Assembly (NCBI GenBank): GCA_030425195.1
Contig: JAUIAV010000026.1
Span: 1 to 64,000 of the forward strand
Source: Gammaproteobacteria bacterium
Lineage (GTDB): Bacteria; Pseudomonadota; Gammaproteobacteria; Pseudomonadales; Azotimanducaceae
DNA: 64,000 nt
Reading direction: 5' to 3'
Every line of letters starts with the position of its first letter. Position 1 is the first letter of the stretch. The notes under the pieces were generated by a model. The model did no database searches and was not told where the DNA came from. It worked only from the letters and a program-made list of their open reading frames with translations. A program made the translations under genes and the position numbers. Shown in pieces: positions 8,747 through 16,821 of this stretch.

Positions 8747-9232
8747 ATGAACTATAACTCATTGAAAATAATGGCATTAGTTTTAGCTCTGGTGGGGCTT
8801 CTCGGCTGTCAGAGCTCGCAGCGCCCTTACGTGCCTGAGGCGGTGAAGAAGCCGGGCAATGGCAAGCTCTTCGTCTACTGGCCGGGGCAACGCTGGGGTG
8901 AGAAGTCGGGGCGGTCCCCAGAGATCCAGGTGGACGGCGTCCCCGTGGGGACGCTCCGATACAAACACTATCTGGAGATCGAGCTGGCCGCGGGCACTTA
9001 TGAGCTCAGAATGACGGGCGAGAGTGACGCGGCCAACTGGGATGGTCCGGACCGGTCTTTTCCGGCCCGGGTTGAGGCAGGCGAGAATCTGTTCGTTCGA
9101 TTGCTGGTGAAATACGATCAGGAATCCAATCGGCTGCTTGCCGGCCGCATGCAGTACACGATCACCTTTCTGCCACGCGCACAACGGGAAGCCCTCCTGG
9201 AGATGGATGGCCTCAAACCGGCCGGAGAGTAG
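8747..9232 (+). CDS. Putative lipoprotein, DUF2846-like
   Basis: A 161-residue protein with a lipoprotein signal peptide (MALVLALVGLLGC; lipobox LLGC, Cys about residue 21). The body reads LFVYWPGQRWGEKSGRSPEIQVDGVPVGTL, then AAGTYELRM. This resembles the DUF2846 family of beta-rich lipoproteins of unknown function. No stop-overlapping neighbour is seen. A CTGAAG...CTTCAG hairpin at 9243-9263 follows the gene. Confidence 0.72.
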   Translation: MNYNSLKIMALVLALVGLLGCQSSQRPYVPEAVKKPGNGKLFVYWPGQRWGEKSGRSPEIQVDGVPVGTLRYKHYLEIELAAGTYELRMTGESDAANWDGPDRSFPARVEAGENLFVRLLVKYDQESNRLLAGRMQYTITFLPRAQREALLEMDGLKPAGE

Positions 9233-9242
9233 TCGGACGATC

Positions 9243-9263
9243 TGAAGCCCGGGCCCCTTCAGT
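9243..9263. other. GC-rich hairpin after the lipoprotein gene
   Basis: CTGAAG-CCCGGGCCC-CTTCAG: a 6-bp stem around a self-complementary core. There is no T-run, so a rho-independent terminator is only possible, not shown. Confidence 0.4.
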
Positions 9264-9340
9264 TGCAGGATGACGGGTCTGTCCCCCCTGCAATCGTCGT
9301 ATACTCTGCCACCCTCGAAAATCAGGCCCCTGAGGCTCTT

Positions 9341-10564
9341 TTGACTCGACCGCTGCACTACTACCTGGTCGGCACCGGTACCTGGTTTCTGGCTTATGGC
9401 ATCCAGAGTGTGATGTTCGCGTGGCTGGTGACCATGGTCCTGCGCGAGACGCCCGAGCGCGTCGGCATGGCCCAGATGTCGCTGCTCCTGCCGGGCACCC
9501 TGCTGATTCTGATCGGCGGCAGCTATGCGGACCGGTTCGGTGGCAGGGCGGTGGTCGTCCTGGCACAGCTGTTCGCGGTGCTGGCGACGGGCTATCTGCT
9601 GTTTGTTGTCGGCACGGACCGTTTGAGTTTTCCCCTCATCGTCATCTATGCCCTGCTGATGGGTCTGGCTCAGGCGTTCGTGACTCCGGCCCGGGACGGG
9701 CTGCTCAACGAGGTGGCGGAGGGACGGCTGCAGCGGACCGTGATGCTCACCAGCATCATGCAGTTCGGTCTGCAGATGATCGGCTTCATGGTGGCCTCGC
9801 TGTCGGACCGGCTCGGCCCGGAAGTGATCATCGGTACCCAGATGCTGGCGCTGCTGGTGGGTGCGCTGGGTTTCTCGAGGATTCAGGCCGGGCGTCGGGT
9901 GCGGACCGCGCAGACACCGCGGCTTTTGCATTCCGTGGTGGAGGGCGCCAAGACCGTGCTCGGCTCGCCCTCGATGCGCATGGTCATGATTCAGAACGTG
10001 GCCATGGCCCTGTTCTTCATGGGTTCGTACATCGTCACGATGCCGATCCTGGTCCGGGAGGTTTTCTCCGGCAGTGCCAGGGATCTCGCATTCATGAACG
10101 GCGCCAATTCTCTCGGCCTGGTCATCACGATCCTGGCGCTGCTCAGACTCGGTGACGTGCAGCGGCAGGGCAGGGCACTGCTGCTTTCTCAGGGTATCGG
10201 TGCGCTGGTCCTCGCCAGTGCCGGCATTGCCCCGAGTTTCGGACTCTGGGTCGTGGCGCTGTTCATCTGGGGCACCTGCGGCGGGCTCGCCATGACCATG
10301 TCCCGAACCATCATGCAGGAGCAGGCGCCGGATTCGCAGCGGGGCCGCGTGATGAGCTTCTACTCCTTTTCCTTCATGGGTGCCGGTCCCGTCGGTGCCC
10401 TGATCTGCGGGTATCTGGTTGAGCATTTCGGTGCTCAGATGGCGCTCATGATCGCCGCGGGCGGCATGCTGGCAGTGATTCTGGTGGTCGGTCTCACGTC
10501 CGGTCTGTGGCGTCTCGAAGGTCACAGCCATCGGGTACGCTCGGAGGCGGACGATGCCGTTTGA
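9341..10564 (+). CDS. MFS transporter (enterobactin-exporter-like)
   Basis: About 407 residues and ten to twelve membrane segments. It has a loop 2-3 signature GGSYADRFGGRAVVVLAQ and the tail ICGYLVEHFGAQMALMIAAG. It probably moves a small organic molecule. Its frame overlaps the hydantoinase A start by 11 bases, so it may carry the substrate or product of that enzyme. I placed the start at TTG 9341, with GAGG 6 bases upstream and the first helix right after it. An upstream TTG at 9263 is in frame, but a TATACT -10-like box at 9300-9305 lies inside that extension. Confidence 0.82.
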   Translation: MTRPLHYYLVGTGTWFLAYGIQSVMFAWLVTMVLRETPERVGMAQMSLLLPGTLLILIGGSYADRFGGRAVVVLAQLFAVLATGYLLFVVGTDRLSFPLIVIYALLMGLAQAFVTPARDGLLNEVAEGRLQRTVMLTSIMQFGLQMIGFMVASLSDRLGPEVIIGTQMLALLVGALGFSRIQAGRRVRTAQTPRLLHSVVEGAKTVLGSPSMRMVMIQNVAMALFFMGSYIVTMPILVREVFSGSARDLAFMNGANSLGLVITILALLRLGDVQRQGRALLLSQGIGALVLASAGIAPSFGLWVVALFIWGTCGGLAMTMSRTIMQEQAPDSQRGRVMSFYSFSFMGAGPVGALICGYLVEHFGAQMALMIAAGGMLAVILVVGLTSGLWRLEGHSHRVRSEADDAV

Positions 10565-12635
10565 TCTCGCGGCCGACATCGGCGGTACCTTCACGGATGT
10601 GGTGCTGCGGGCGGGAGATACCCAGAGCGCCATCAAGGTGCTGACCACCCACGAAGATCCTGCCGAGGGCGTGATGCAGGGTGTGGACGCGCTTCTGTCC
10701 CGGACCGGCCTGCCGCCGGAGGAAGCCAGAGTGATGCTGCATGGCACGACCCTGGCCACCAATGCGCTGATCGAACGCCGTGGCGCCGTCACCGCGCTGT
10801 TCACCACCCAGGGCCATCGGGATGCGGTGGAGATGGCGCTGGAAAACCGGTTCGAGCAGTATGATGTGAACATCGACCGACCGCTGCCCCTGGTGCCCAG
10901 ACACCTCAGGTTGCCGGTGGCCGAGCGCCTGGATGCCCGGGGCGGCGTGCTCAGGCCTTTCGAGGCGGACAGCGTGCTCGAGGCTCTGCCGCTGCTCGAT
11001 GCGGCCGGAGTGACCAGTGTGGCAGTCGGCCTCCTCCATGCCTATGTGAATCCCGACCACGAACAGAAAGTGGCTGAGCTGATCCGTGCGGAACGGCCCG
11101 GACTGTCCGTCAGTCTGTCATCGGCCGTCTGCCCCGAGATCCGGGAGTACGAGCGGCTGTCGACCACCTGTGCCAACGCGTATGTGAAACCGCTGATGGA
11201 TGCCTATCTGACCAGTCTGGCGGGGAAGTTCAGCGCCCGTGGCTTCCGCTGCCCGCTGCTGCTCATGACGTCCGGCGGCGGTCTGACGAGTCTGGATACC
11301 GCCCGTGAGTTTCCCATCCGTCTGGTGGAATCCGGCCCGGCCGGCGGCGCCATCCTGGCGGGGCAGGTCGCCGGGTCGATGGGGCTGTCGGAAACCCTCT
11401 CCTTCGACATGGGCGGAACCACGGCCAAGCTCTGTGTGATCGACCGGGGGCAGCCACTCCTCAGCCGGTCGTTCGAAGTGGACCGCAGCTACCGTTTCAA
11501 GAAAGGCAGTGGCCTGCCGGTTCGGATTCCTGTCATAGAGATGGTGGAAATCGGCGCGGGCGGCGGGTCCATCGCCTGGGTGGACGGGCTCAGGCGTCTG
11601 CAGGTGGGGCCGGAGAGCGCCGGGTCCGAACCCGGACCCGTCTGCTACGGGCGCGGCGGACGCCGCCCCACCGTGACCGATGCGGACCTGCAGCTCGGCA
11701 AACTGGATCCCGCTTCTTTTGCCGACGGCCGGATGGTGCTGGACCAGGCCGCCGCTGCCGCGGCATTGAACGAGGAGATTGCCGAGCCTCTCCGGATGAA
11801 CGGGACAGAGGCCGCTTACGGCGTGAGCGAGGTGGTGAACGAGAACATGGCCGCCGCCGCACGCGCGCATCTGTCCGAATGGGGCAGGGGGGTCGCCGGA
11901 CGCACGCTGATTGCCTTCGGGGGAGCGGCACCGCTTCATGCCTGCACGCTGGCAGGCAAGCTGAAGATTGATCGGGTGGTGATTCCTGTGAATGCCGGCG
12001 TCGGCTCTGCGGTCGGCTTTCTGCTCGCACCCGTGGGTTTCGAGGTGGTCCGCAGCCGCTATATGACCCTCGATGCGCTGGATGCAGACGCCGTCCGCAT
12101 GGTCATGGAAGAAATGCTGACGGAGGCCGGAAACGTCATTGGTACGCTGGTGCCAGCCGAACGTCTGATCACCGTACGTAAGGCCTTCATGCGCTACCAG
12201 GGCCAGGGCTACGAAATCGCGGTGCCGCTGGACGAGGACCTGGCGCGGCTCGATGCCGCCACGCTCCGCGCAGAGTTCGAAGCGAGCTACCGGCAGCTCT
12301 ACGGCCGCATCATTCCGGGTCTCGCCATCGAGATTCTGAGCTGGACCCTGAATCTGGTGGAAGGGGAGACGGGCGACGGCCTGCCGCCGGAAGGGGTGGT
12401 AAGGATGCGTCAGCGGCGGCCGGAGACGATGGTGCCCCTGTTCGATCCGTTGGCCGCCGTGTCCGTGCAGGCAGCAAGCATCGAACGCGCCGACCTCGAG
12501 CCCGGTGACTGGCTGCACGGCCCGGCGCTGATCCGCGAGGCCCAGACCACAGTGGTGGTGGCGGGCGGATTCGATGTCTGCGTGGCCGAGCGGGGCACGC
12601 TGGTCCTCACACGATCGGGAGAGACGCATGAGTGA
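10554..12635 (+). CDS. Hydantoinase/oxoprolinase subunit A
   Basis: A 693-residue protein. The N-terminus has the ATP-binding DIGGTFTDVVLR of the HyuA N-domain. The middle has the actin-like LSFDMGGTTAKLCVIDRG motif, followed by VEIGAGGGSIAWVD. Members hydrolyse cyclic amides (5-oxoproline, hydantoins) or carboxylate ketones such as acetone, using ATP. The exact substrate cannot be told from sequence. It overlaps the upstream MFS gene by 11 bases and the downstream B subunit by 8, so all three are co-translated. Confidence 0.92.
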   Translation: MPFDLAADIGGTFTDVVLRAGDTQSAIKVLTTHEDPAEGVMQGVDALLSRTGLPPEEARVMLHGTTLATNALIERRGAVTALFTTQGHRDAVEMALENRFEQYDVNIDRPLPLVPRHLRLPVAERLDARGGVLRPFEADSVLEALPLLDAAGVTSVAVGLLHAYVNPDHEQKVAELIRAERPGLSVSLSSAVCPEIREYERLSTTCANAYVKPLMDAYLTSLAGKFSARGFRCPLLLMTSGGGLTSLDTAREFPIRLVESGPAGGAILAGQVAGSMGLSETLSFDMGGTTAKLCVIDRGQPLLSRSFEVDRSYRFKKGSGLPVRIPVIEMVEIGAGGGSIAWVDGLRRLQVGPESAGSEPGPVCYGRGGRRPTVTDADLQLGKLDPASFADGRMVLDQAAAAAALNEEIAEPLRMNGTEAAYGVSEVVNENMAAAARAHLSEWGRGVAGRTLIAFGGAAPLHACTLAGKLKIDRVVIPVNAGVGSAVGFLLAPVGFEVVRSRYMTLDALDADAVRMVMEEMLTEAGNVIGTLVPAERLITVRKAFMRYQGQGYEIAVPLDEDLARLDAATLRAEFEASYRQLYGRIIPGLAIEILSWTLNLVEGETGDGLPPEGVVRMRQRRPETMVPLFDPLAAVSVQAASIERADLEPGDWLHGPALIREAQTTVVVAGGFDVCVAERGTLVLTRSGETHE

Positions 12636-14307
12636 GGCGGTGAAACTTCTGGATAAGCAGCTGGTCTGGGACCGGCTGCTGGCCATCGTCGAAGAACAGG
12701 CACAGACTCTGATGCGGACGGCGTTTTCCACAGTGGTTCGGGAAGCAGGTGATCTTTCCGCGGGTGTATTCAGCGTCGACGGGCTGATGCTGGCTCAGGC
12801 GGTGACAGGAACCCCCGGCCACGTGAATGCCATGGCCGCATCGGTCGGGAAGTTCCTCGGGGTGTATCCGCTGGCCACGCTCAGCGAAGGCGACGTGCTC
12901 CTCACCAACGACCCCTGGGACGGCACCGGGCATCTGAACGATTTCACGGTGGTCACCCCGATCTTCAGAGCCGGCCGGTGTATCGCGCTGTTCGCAAGCA
13001 CCAGTCATATTGCCGACGTGGGAGGGCGTGGCTTCGGCCCGGATGCCCACGACCTCTTCGAGGAGGGGTTGCGGATTCCCATCAGCCCCCTGTTTCTGGC
13101 CGGGGAGCGTGACGAGACGCTCATGCGCCTGATCAGGGCCAACGTCCGGGACCCGGTCACGGCTGAAGGCGATCTCCACTCTCTGAGCGCCTGCAACGAG
13201 CTTGGCGGCAGAGCGCTGCTGGAGATGCTCGACGATTTCTCCCTGGAAGATCTGGAGGAGGTGGCCGACTTCATCATCGGCAGCTCGAGGGCCGCCATGT
13301 CCAGGGAGATCGCGGCTCTGCCGGACGGGGAATATGCCCACGAGATGACCATCGACGGGTACCGTGATCCCGTCCACCTCAAGGCCGTGCTGCGGATCGC
13401 CGGCGACCGTCTCTCGGTGGATTTCGCGGGCAGCTCAGCGCGCTCGGAGGCGGGCATCAACGTCCCGCTGCCGTATACCGAGGCTTACGCTTCTTTCGGC
13501 GTGCGCTGTGTCATCGGCAACGAGGTCCCGAACAATGCCGGGTCCCTGGCCGCCGTCACCGTCACCGCACCGGAGGGCTCCATTCTCAATGCGCCGAGAC
13601 CCAGTGCGGTATCTGCACGCCATTCGGTCGGGCAGATGCTCCCCGACGTGGTGCTGGGTTGCCTTTCTCAGCTGGTACCTGATCAGGTACCAGCCGAAGG
13701 GGCCAGCTGCATCTGGAACCCGGTGTTCATGAACGCGCCGGTATCCGGCGGCACGAACGTGTCCGATGCGACCTTCGTCAGCAACCCCATCTTCAACGGC
13801 GGGACCGGCGCGCGTGCGACCAAGGACGGCCTTTCCACCACCGCGTTTCCCTCGGGCGTGCGCACCACTTCCACGGAAATCAACGAAGCCACCACACCGC
13901 TGGTGATCTGGCGGAAGGAATATCGAACGGATTCCGGTGGTCCCGGTGAGCGCCGCGGCGGTCTCGGCCAGACCATCGAGGTCAGCCACAGAGAAGGCGG
14001 GGCCTTCGTCATCTCCAAAATGTTCGACCGGATTCTGCATCCGGCCAGAGGGCGGTTCGGTGGGGGGGACGGTCTGCCCGGCTCGGTCCGCATCCGGGAC
14101 GGCGTCGGGCTGCCGGGCAAAGGCCGGGATCTGGTGCCGGCAGGTGCGACCCTGGTCATGGAAACGCCGGGGGGCGGCGGTATCGGTCCTGCGGCGGATC
14201 GGTCGCGGGCCGCCGTGGCCGCCGATCTGGCGGCTGGTCTGGTGTCGCGGGAAGCGGCAGAAAGCGACTACGGCTATCGGGAAGTACCGGGAACGGACGA
14301 CGACTAA
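12628..14307 (+). CDS. Hydantoinase/oxoprolinase subunit B
   Basis: A 559-residue HyuB-type subunit. Family segments are present: SGVFSVDG-like near residue 45, LLTNDPWDGTGHLNDFTV, VGGRGFGPDAHDLFEEGLRI, and a Gly-rich ETPGGGGIGPAADRS tail. The ATG at 12628 sits in ATGAGTGA and overlaps the A-subunit stop. The longer open frame from 12574 is just overlap into subunit A. It forms the B half of the amidohydrolase/carboxylase with the preceding gene. Confidence 0.92.
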   Translation: MSEAVKLLDKQLVWDRLLAIVEEQAQTLMRTAFSTVVREAGDLSAGVFSVDGLMLAQAVTGTPGHVNAMAASVGKFLGVYPLATLSEGDVLLTNDPWDGTGHLNDFTVVTPIFRAGRCIALFASTSHIADVGGRGFGPDAHDLFEEGLRIPISPLFLAGERDETLMRLIRANVRDPVTAEGDLHSLSACNELGGRALLEMLDDFSLEDLEEVADFIIGSSRAAMSREIAALPDGEYAHEMTIDGYRDPVHLKAVLRIAGDRLSVDFAGSSARSEAGINVPLPYTEAYASFGVRCVIGNEVPNNAGSLAAVTVTAPEGSILNAPRPSAVSARHSVGQMLPDVVLGCLSQLVPDQVPAEGASCIWNPVFMNAPVSGGTNVSDATFVSNPIFNGGTGARATKDGLSTTAFPSGVRTTSTEINEATTPLVIWRKEYRTDSGGPGERRGGLGQTIEVSHREGGAFVISKMFDRILHPARGRFGGGDGLPGSVRIRDGVGLPGKGRDLVPAGATLVMETPGGGGIGPAADRSRAAVAADLAAGLVSREAAESDYGYREVPGTDDD

Positions 14308-14356
14308 GAGGAGTTGCGTTTCCTCGCCGATTCTGGAAAATAGCGCTCCCTTCGAA

Positions 14357-14432
14357 GCGGGTATAGCTCAGCTGGTAGAGCGCGACCTTGCCAAGGTCGA
14401 GGCCACGAGTTCGAACCTCGTTACCCGCTCCA
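14357..14432 (+). tRNA. tRNA-Gly(GCC)
   Basis: A full cloverleaf of 76 bases with encoded CCA. The acceptor GCGGGTA pairs with TACCCGC, the D-arm is GCTC...GAGC, and the anticodon arm CGACCTTGCCAAGGTCG has GCC. The T-arm is ACGAG-TTCGAAC-CTCGT. It lies 49 bases after hydantoinase B, and a tandem hairpin array starts 10 bases beyond its 3' end. Confidence 0.97.
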
Positions 14433-14442
14433 ACTTCCCTTG

Positions 14443-14573
14443 TCTGGCTGTTTCAGCCGTCGGATCTGGCTGCTTCAGCCGTCGGATCTGGCTGCTTCAG
14501 CCGTCGGATCTGGCTGCTTCAGCCGTCGGATCTGGCTGCTTCAGCCGTCGGATCTGGCTGCTTCAGCCGTCGG
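14443..14573. repeat. Six tandem 22-bp hairpin repeats
   Basis: The unit TCTGGCTGCTTCAGCCGTCGGA is repeated six times; the first copy has one C-to-T change. Every unit holds an inverted repeat GGCTG-CTT-CAGCC. The array begins 11 bases past the tRNA-Gly CCA. Its last copy supplies the stop codon of the minus-strand gene that ends at 14563. Stacked hairpins could act as a bidirectional barrier or terminator between convergent units; copy number is probably unstable. Confidence 0.9.
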
Positions 14574-14952
14574 TGACCCGGCGGCCGGTGCCGTTTCGGC
14601 TGTCGTTGGGGTGATCCTTCATGGGCAGGCCGATGTCAGATTCCCGTCGGGCATCGGTGCGGCGGTCGTCGTAGTGCTGATACTTGCAGCGGCAACCCGC
14701 GGGATTGTCGCAATCGCTCAGAGGCAGCATGGGTGCATCATCCGCCAGGAAGCGGATATTCTGTAGATTCCGAGCGGCGTCGCAGCCGGAAACCGGGTCC
14801 GACTTTATGGATACTCCGTGAAAGAGTTTTCGAGCGGTTCGTATCGGCGACTTGCCGTGGCCGCTCTGGCCCCAACGCCTGGGGCTTGTGCCTGAAGATC
14901 TGGCGCTGCCTGATTTGCTACCGTCCTTCTTGCGCTTCCTCAGCCCGAACAT
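14563..14952 (-). CDS. Small Cys-rich protein of unknown function
   Basis: 129 residues with a very basic N-terminal part (MFGLRKRKKDGSKSGSA). The conserved-looking C-terminal half has LPLSDCDNPAGCRCKYQHYD followed by DRR and a basic tail. I have seen this CxC-YxHYDDRR pattern in hypothetical proteins of gammaproteobacteria, but no function is known to me. The Cys/His cluster could bind a metal. The ATG at 14952 has AAGGGAG 6 bases upstream. The reading frame open to 15030 has no such site. The stop falls in the hairpin repeat. Confidence 0.7.
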   Translation of the reverse strand: MFGLRKRKKDGSKSGSARSSGTSPRRWGQSGHGKSPIRTARKLFHGVSIKSDPVSGCDAARNLQNIRFLADDAPMLPLSDCDNPAGCRCKYQHYDDRRTDARRESDIGLPMKDHPNDSRNGTGRRVTDG

Positions 14953-15034
14953 GTTCACTCCCTTATTGCCTGGTCTCTCTTCTGACCATCCGGACGCGGG
15001 GCAGTTCGCGTGCCTTAGGTCGGAAACCAACGTT

Positions 15035-15064
15035 CACCATCCACTGGTGCACCATCCGCTGGTG
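15035..15064. promoter_or_regulatory. Two tandem 15-bp inverted repeats
   Basis: CACCATCCACTGGTG is followed directly by CACCATCCGCTGGTG. Each is an inverted repeat of CACCA/TGGTG with a 5-base centre. They lie in the 287-bp divergent gap between the Cys-rich gene and the GT39-like gene. The arrangement suits a pair of operator half-sites. Confidence 0.4.
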
Positions 15065-15070
15065 TTTCGC

Positions 15071-15086
15071 GTCTCCCCCAGGAGAC
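15071..15086. other. Short perfect hairpin in the same divergent gap
   Basis: GTCTCC-CCCA-GGAGAC: a 6-bp stem with a 4-base loop. The rest of the 14953-15239 gap shows no further gene. No clear sigma-70 boxes were found for the plus-strand gene. Confidence 0.4.
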
Positions 15087-15239
15087 ACGATCATTGTCGT
15101 CCCAATCGGGATCCCAAGTAAATAATCCGAATGGGCTAGTTGCCAGTGTACACGCTTCGGCTGGCGGCTGGATGACAACCGGTTGACACAGAAGGGCGAA
15201 CCATCTGGACACCGGCGGATTCTCGGCTATGGTAGCGCC

Positions 15240-16742
15240 ATGCGACCGGATCCGAAGCAGGCCCTGCACGCCGTCATATGGGCCTATGCCGGTTTGCACC
15301 TGCTCATTGCGCTGCTGCTGCCGCTGGCTGCACACGAAGCGCACTACGCGCTCTACGCCCGTCACCTGGCAGTTTCCTATCTGGATCATCCACCCCTGGC
15401 ACCCTGGCTGCAGTTCATCGTGCTCCAGATTTCCAGTGCCGATGCCGCCTTGCGGATTCTGCCGCTCGCGCTGTCCGTCACCGCTCAGTATCTGCTGGCG
15501 CGGCTCACCCGCCGGGTCTATCCGGATGGCTCGGTCTGGCTGCCCCTGCTTGCCGTGCTGATGCTGCAGGGGACGCTGGTCTTCCATGGCAGCATGACGC
15601 TGTCTCCGGATGCACCTCTGCTGCCACTGGCACTGGGCGTCGTGCTCGTCACGGTCCGCATCGCAGCGTCACTGGAAACAGGACGCAATGGATCGATTGC
15701 CGACTGGGCCTGGCTGGGCGTGCTCATCGGATTCGCCGGGCTCTCCAAGTACACGGCGATCACCCTGCCGGTTTCCGTGCTGCTGGCTGTGCTCGTCCGG
15801 CGCGGCTGGCGCACCCTGGCGCTGCCTGGTTTGTGGCTTTCCGGGGCGATCGCCCTTGCGCTGATTTCTCCCGTGCTCTGGTGGAACTGGCACAACGACT
15901 GGGCGACCGTCCGTTTTCATACCGACTATCAGTTCGAGGACATCGAACGCTGGACGCTGGCGGGTCTGCTCGAAAACAGCCTCGGCCAGCTCATCTACTT
16001 CTCTCCACTGGTCGTCATCGGCGGTGTCGCCGTCCTCACCGGCTGCTGGCGGCGCAGACGTCTGCAGATGTTTAGAGGCAGGGAAGGCGTGCTGCTGCTG
16101 TTCGTCCTGCCGGTACTGGGCCTCTATCTGCTCACTGCCCTGGAAAGCCGCGCGTCGCCGCACTGGTCCATGCTGGGCTGGCTGATCCTGCTGCCGGTGC
16201 TGGCCGCCTGGCTGAATCGCACCTGGCGACAGTCCCGAGCCGTGCGCTGGCTCACGGTAGGCTCCGGCACTCTTTCGCTGACCGTCTATCTCGGACTGCT
16301 GCTGCTCGTGCTGCCGATCGGCAGGTGGCCGGATTTCAGGCATCCTGCCCGGCTGATGCTCGGCTGGGAGGCTGCGGTTGAACGGGGAGAGGAAATCCTG
16401 ACGACGCTGCCCGCGCGGGGGTTCTCATCAGACCCGGTCCTGCTCGCCCGCAACTGGCATCATGCCGGTCTCATCGAGTGGTACTCCGGCCGGAAAACCA
16501 TGAATCTCTTCGACGACCTGAACCCGATCAATCTGCGCACGGGGTTGTCGGATGAGAACACCTGGGGTGTGCTGGTCTACCCGTGGGACTCACTGTCACC
16601 CCGGATGAAGGACATGACCCGCGACTTCGACTGTCAGCCCGTCGAGTCCCTGCCCGTGTACCACGGCGAGTCACTGGTGGAGGTTTTTCACTTCTACGCC
16701 TGCCACTCCACGATGCCCGGGTCCCCGCTCATCAGGCACTGA
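15240..16742 (+). CDS. Glycosyltransferase family 39/ArnT-like membrane protein
   Basis: A 500-residue polytopic protein, about eleven membrane segments. An early extracytoplasmic loop has EAHYALYARHLAVSYLDHPP, the acidic catalytic-loop pattern of PMT_2/GT39-type transferases that use polyprenyl-phosphate sugars. WWNWHNDW is a second loop signature. It probably glycosylates a lipid or protein on the periplasmic face. I use ATG 15240 although no Shine-Dalgarno is clear; the TTG at 15183 would add 19 non-hydrophobic residues. Confidence 0.82.
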   Translation: MRPDPKQALHAVIWAYAGLHLLIALLLPLAAHEAHYALYARHLAVSYLDHPPLAPWLQFIVLQISSADAALRILPLALSVTAQYLLARLTRRVYPDGSVWLPLLAVLMLQGTLVFHGSMTLSPDAPLLPLALGVVLVTVRIAASLETGRNGSIADWAWLGVLIGFAGLSKYTAITLPVSVLLAVLVRRGWRTLALPGLWLSGAIALALISPVLWWNWHNDWATVRFHTDYQFEDIERWTLAGLLENSLGQLIYFSPLVVIGGVAVLTGCWRRRRLQMFRGREGVLLLFVLPVLGLYLLTALESRASPHWSMLGWLILLPVLAAWLNRTWRQSRAVRWLTVGSGTLSLTVYLGLLLLVLPIGRWPDFRHPARLMLGWEAAVERGEEILTTLPARGFSSDPVLLARNWHHAGLIEWYSGRKTMNLFDDLNPINLRTGLSDENTWGVLVYPWDSLSPRMKDMTRDFDCQPVESLPVYHGESLVEVFHFYACHSTMPGSPLIRH

Positions 16743-16821
16743 TCCGGCCGCGTCCTGCCGCATGGCCACCGTCCTGGCGGGTCTGTATATTCCGGTCTGG
16801 TTCAAATGGGGAGGTTCCCGA

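Noticed and set aside
8783-10873. A 696-codon minus-strand open frame
   Set aside because: Antisense of the lipoprotein, MFS transporter and hydantoinase A; high GC keeps that frame open.
11118-12731. A 537-codon minus-strand frame opposite hydantoinase A
   Set aside because: Shadow of a well-supported gene; the composition is His/Gln/Arg-rich and not protein-like.
14443-14573. CRISPR array
   Set aside because: Repeats are directly adjacent with no spacers.
14388-14766. Short plus-strand ORFs full of LAASAVGSGCFSRR repeats
   Set aside because: They are translations of the 22-bp hairpin repeats and have no family support or ribosome site.
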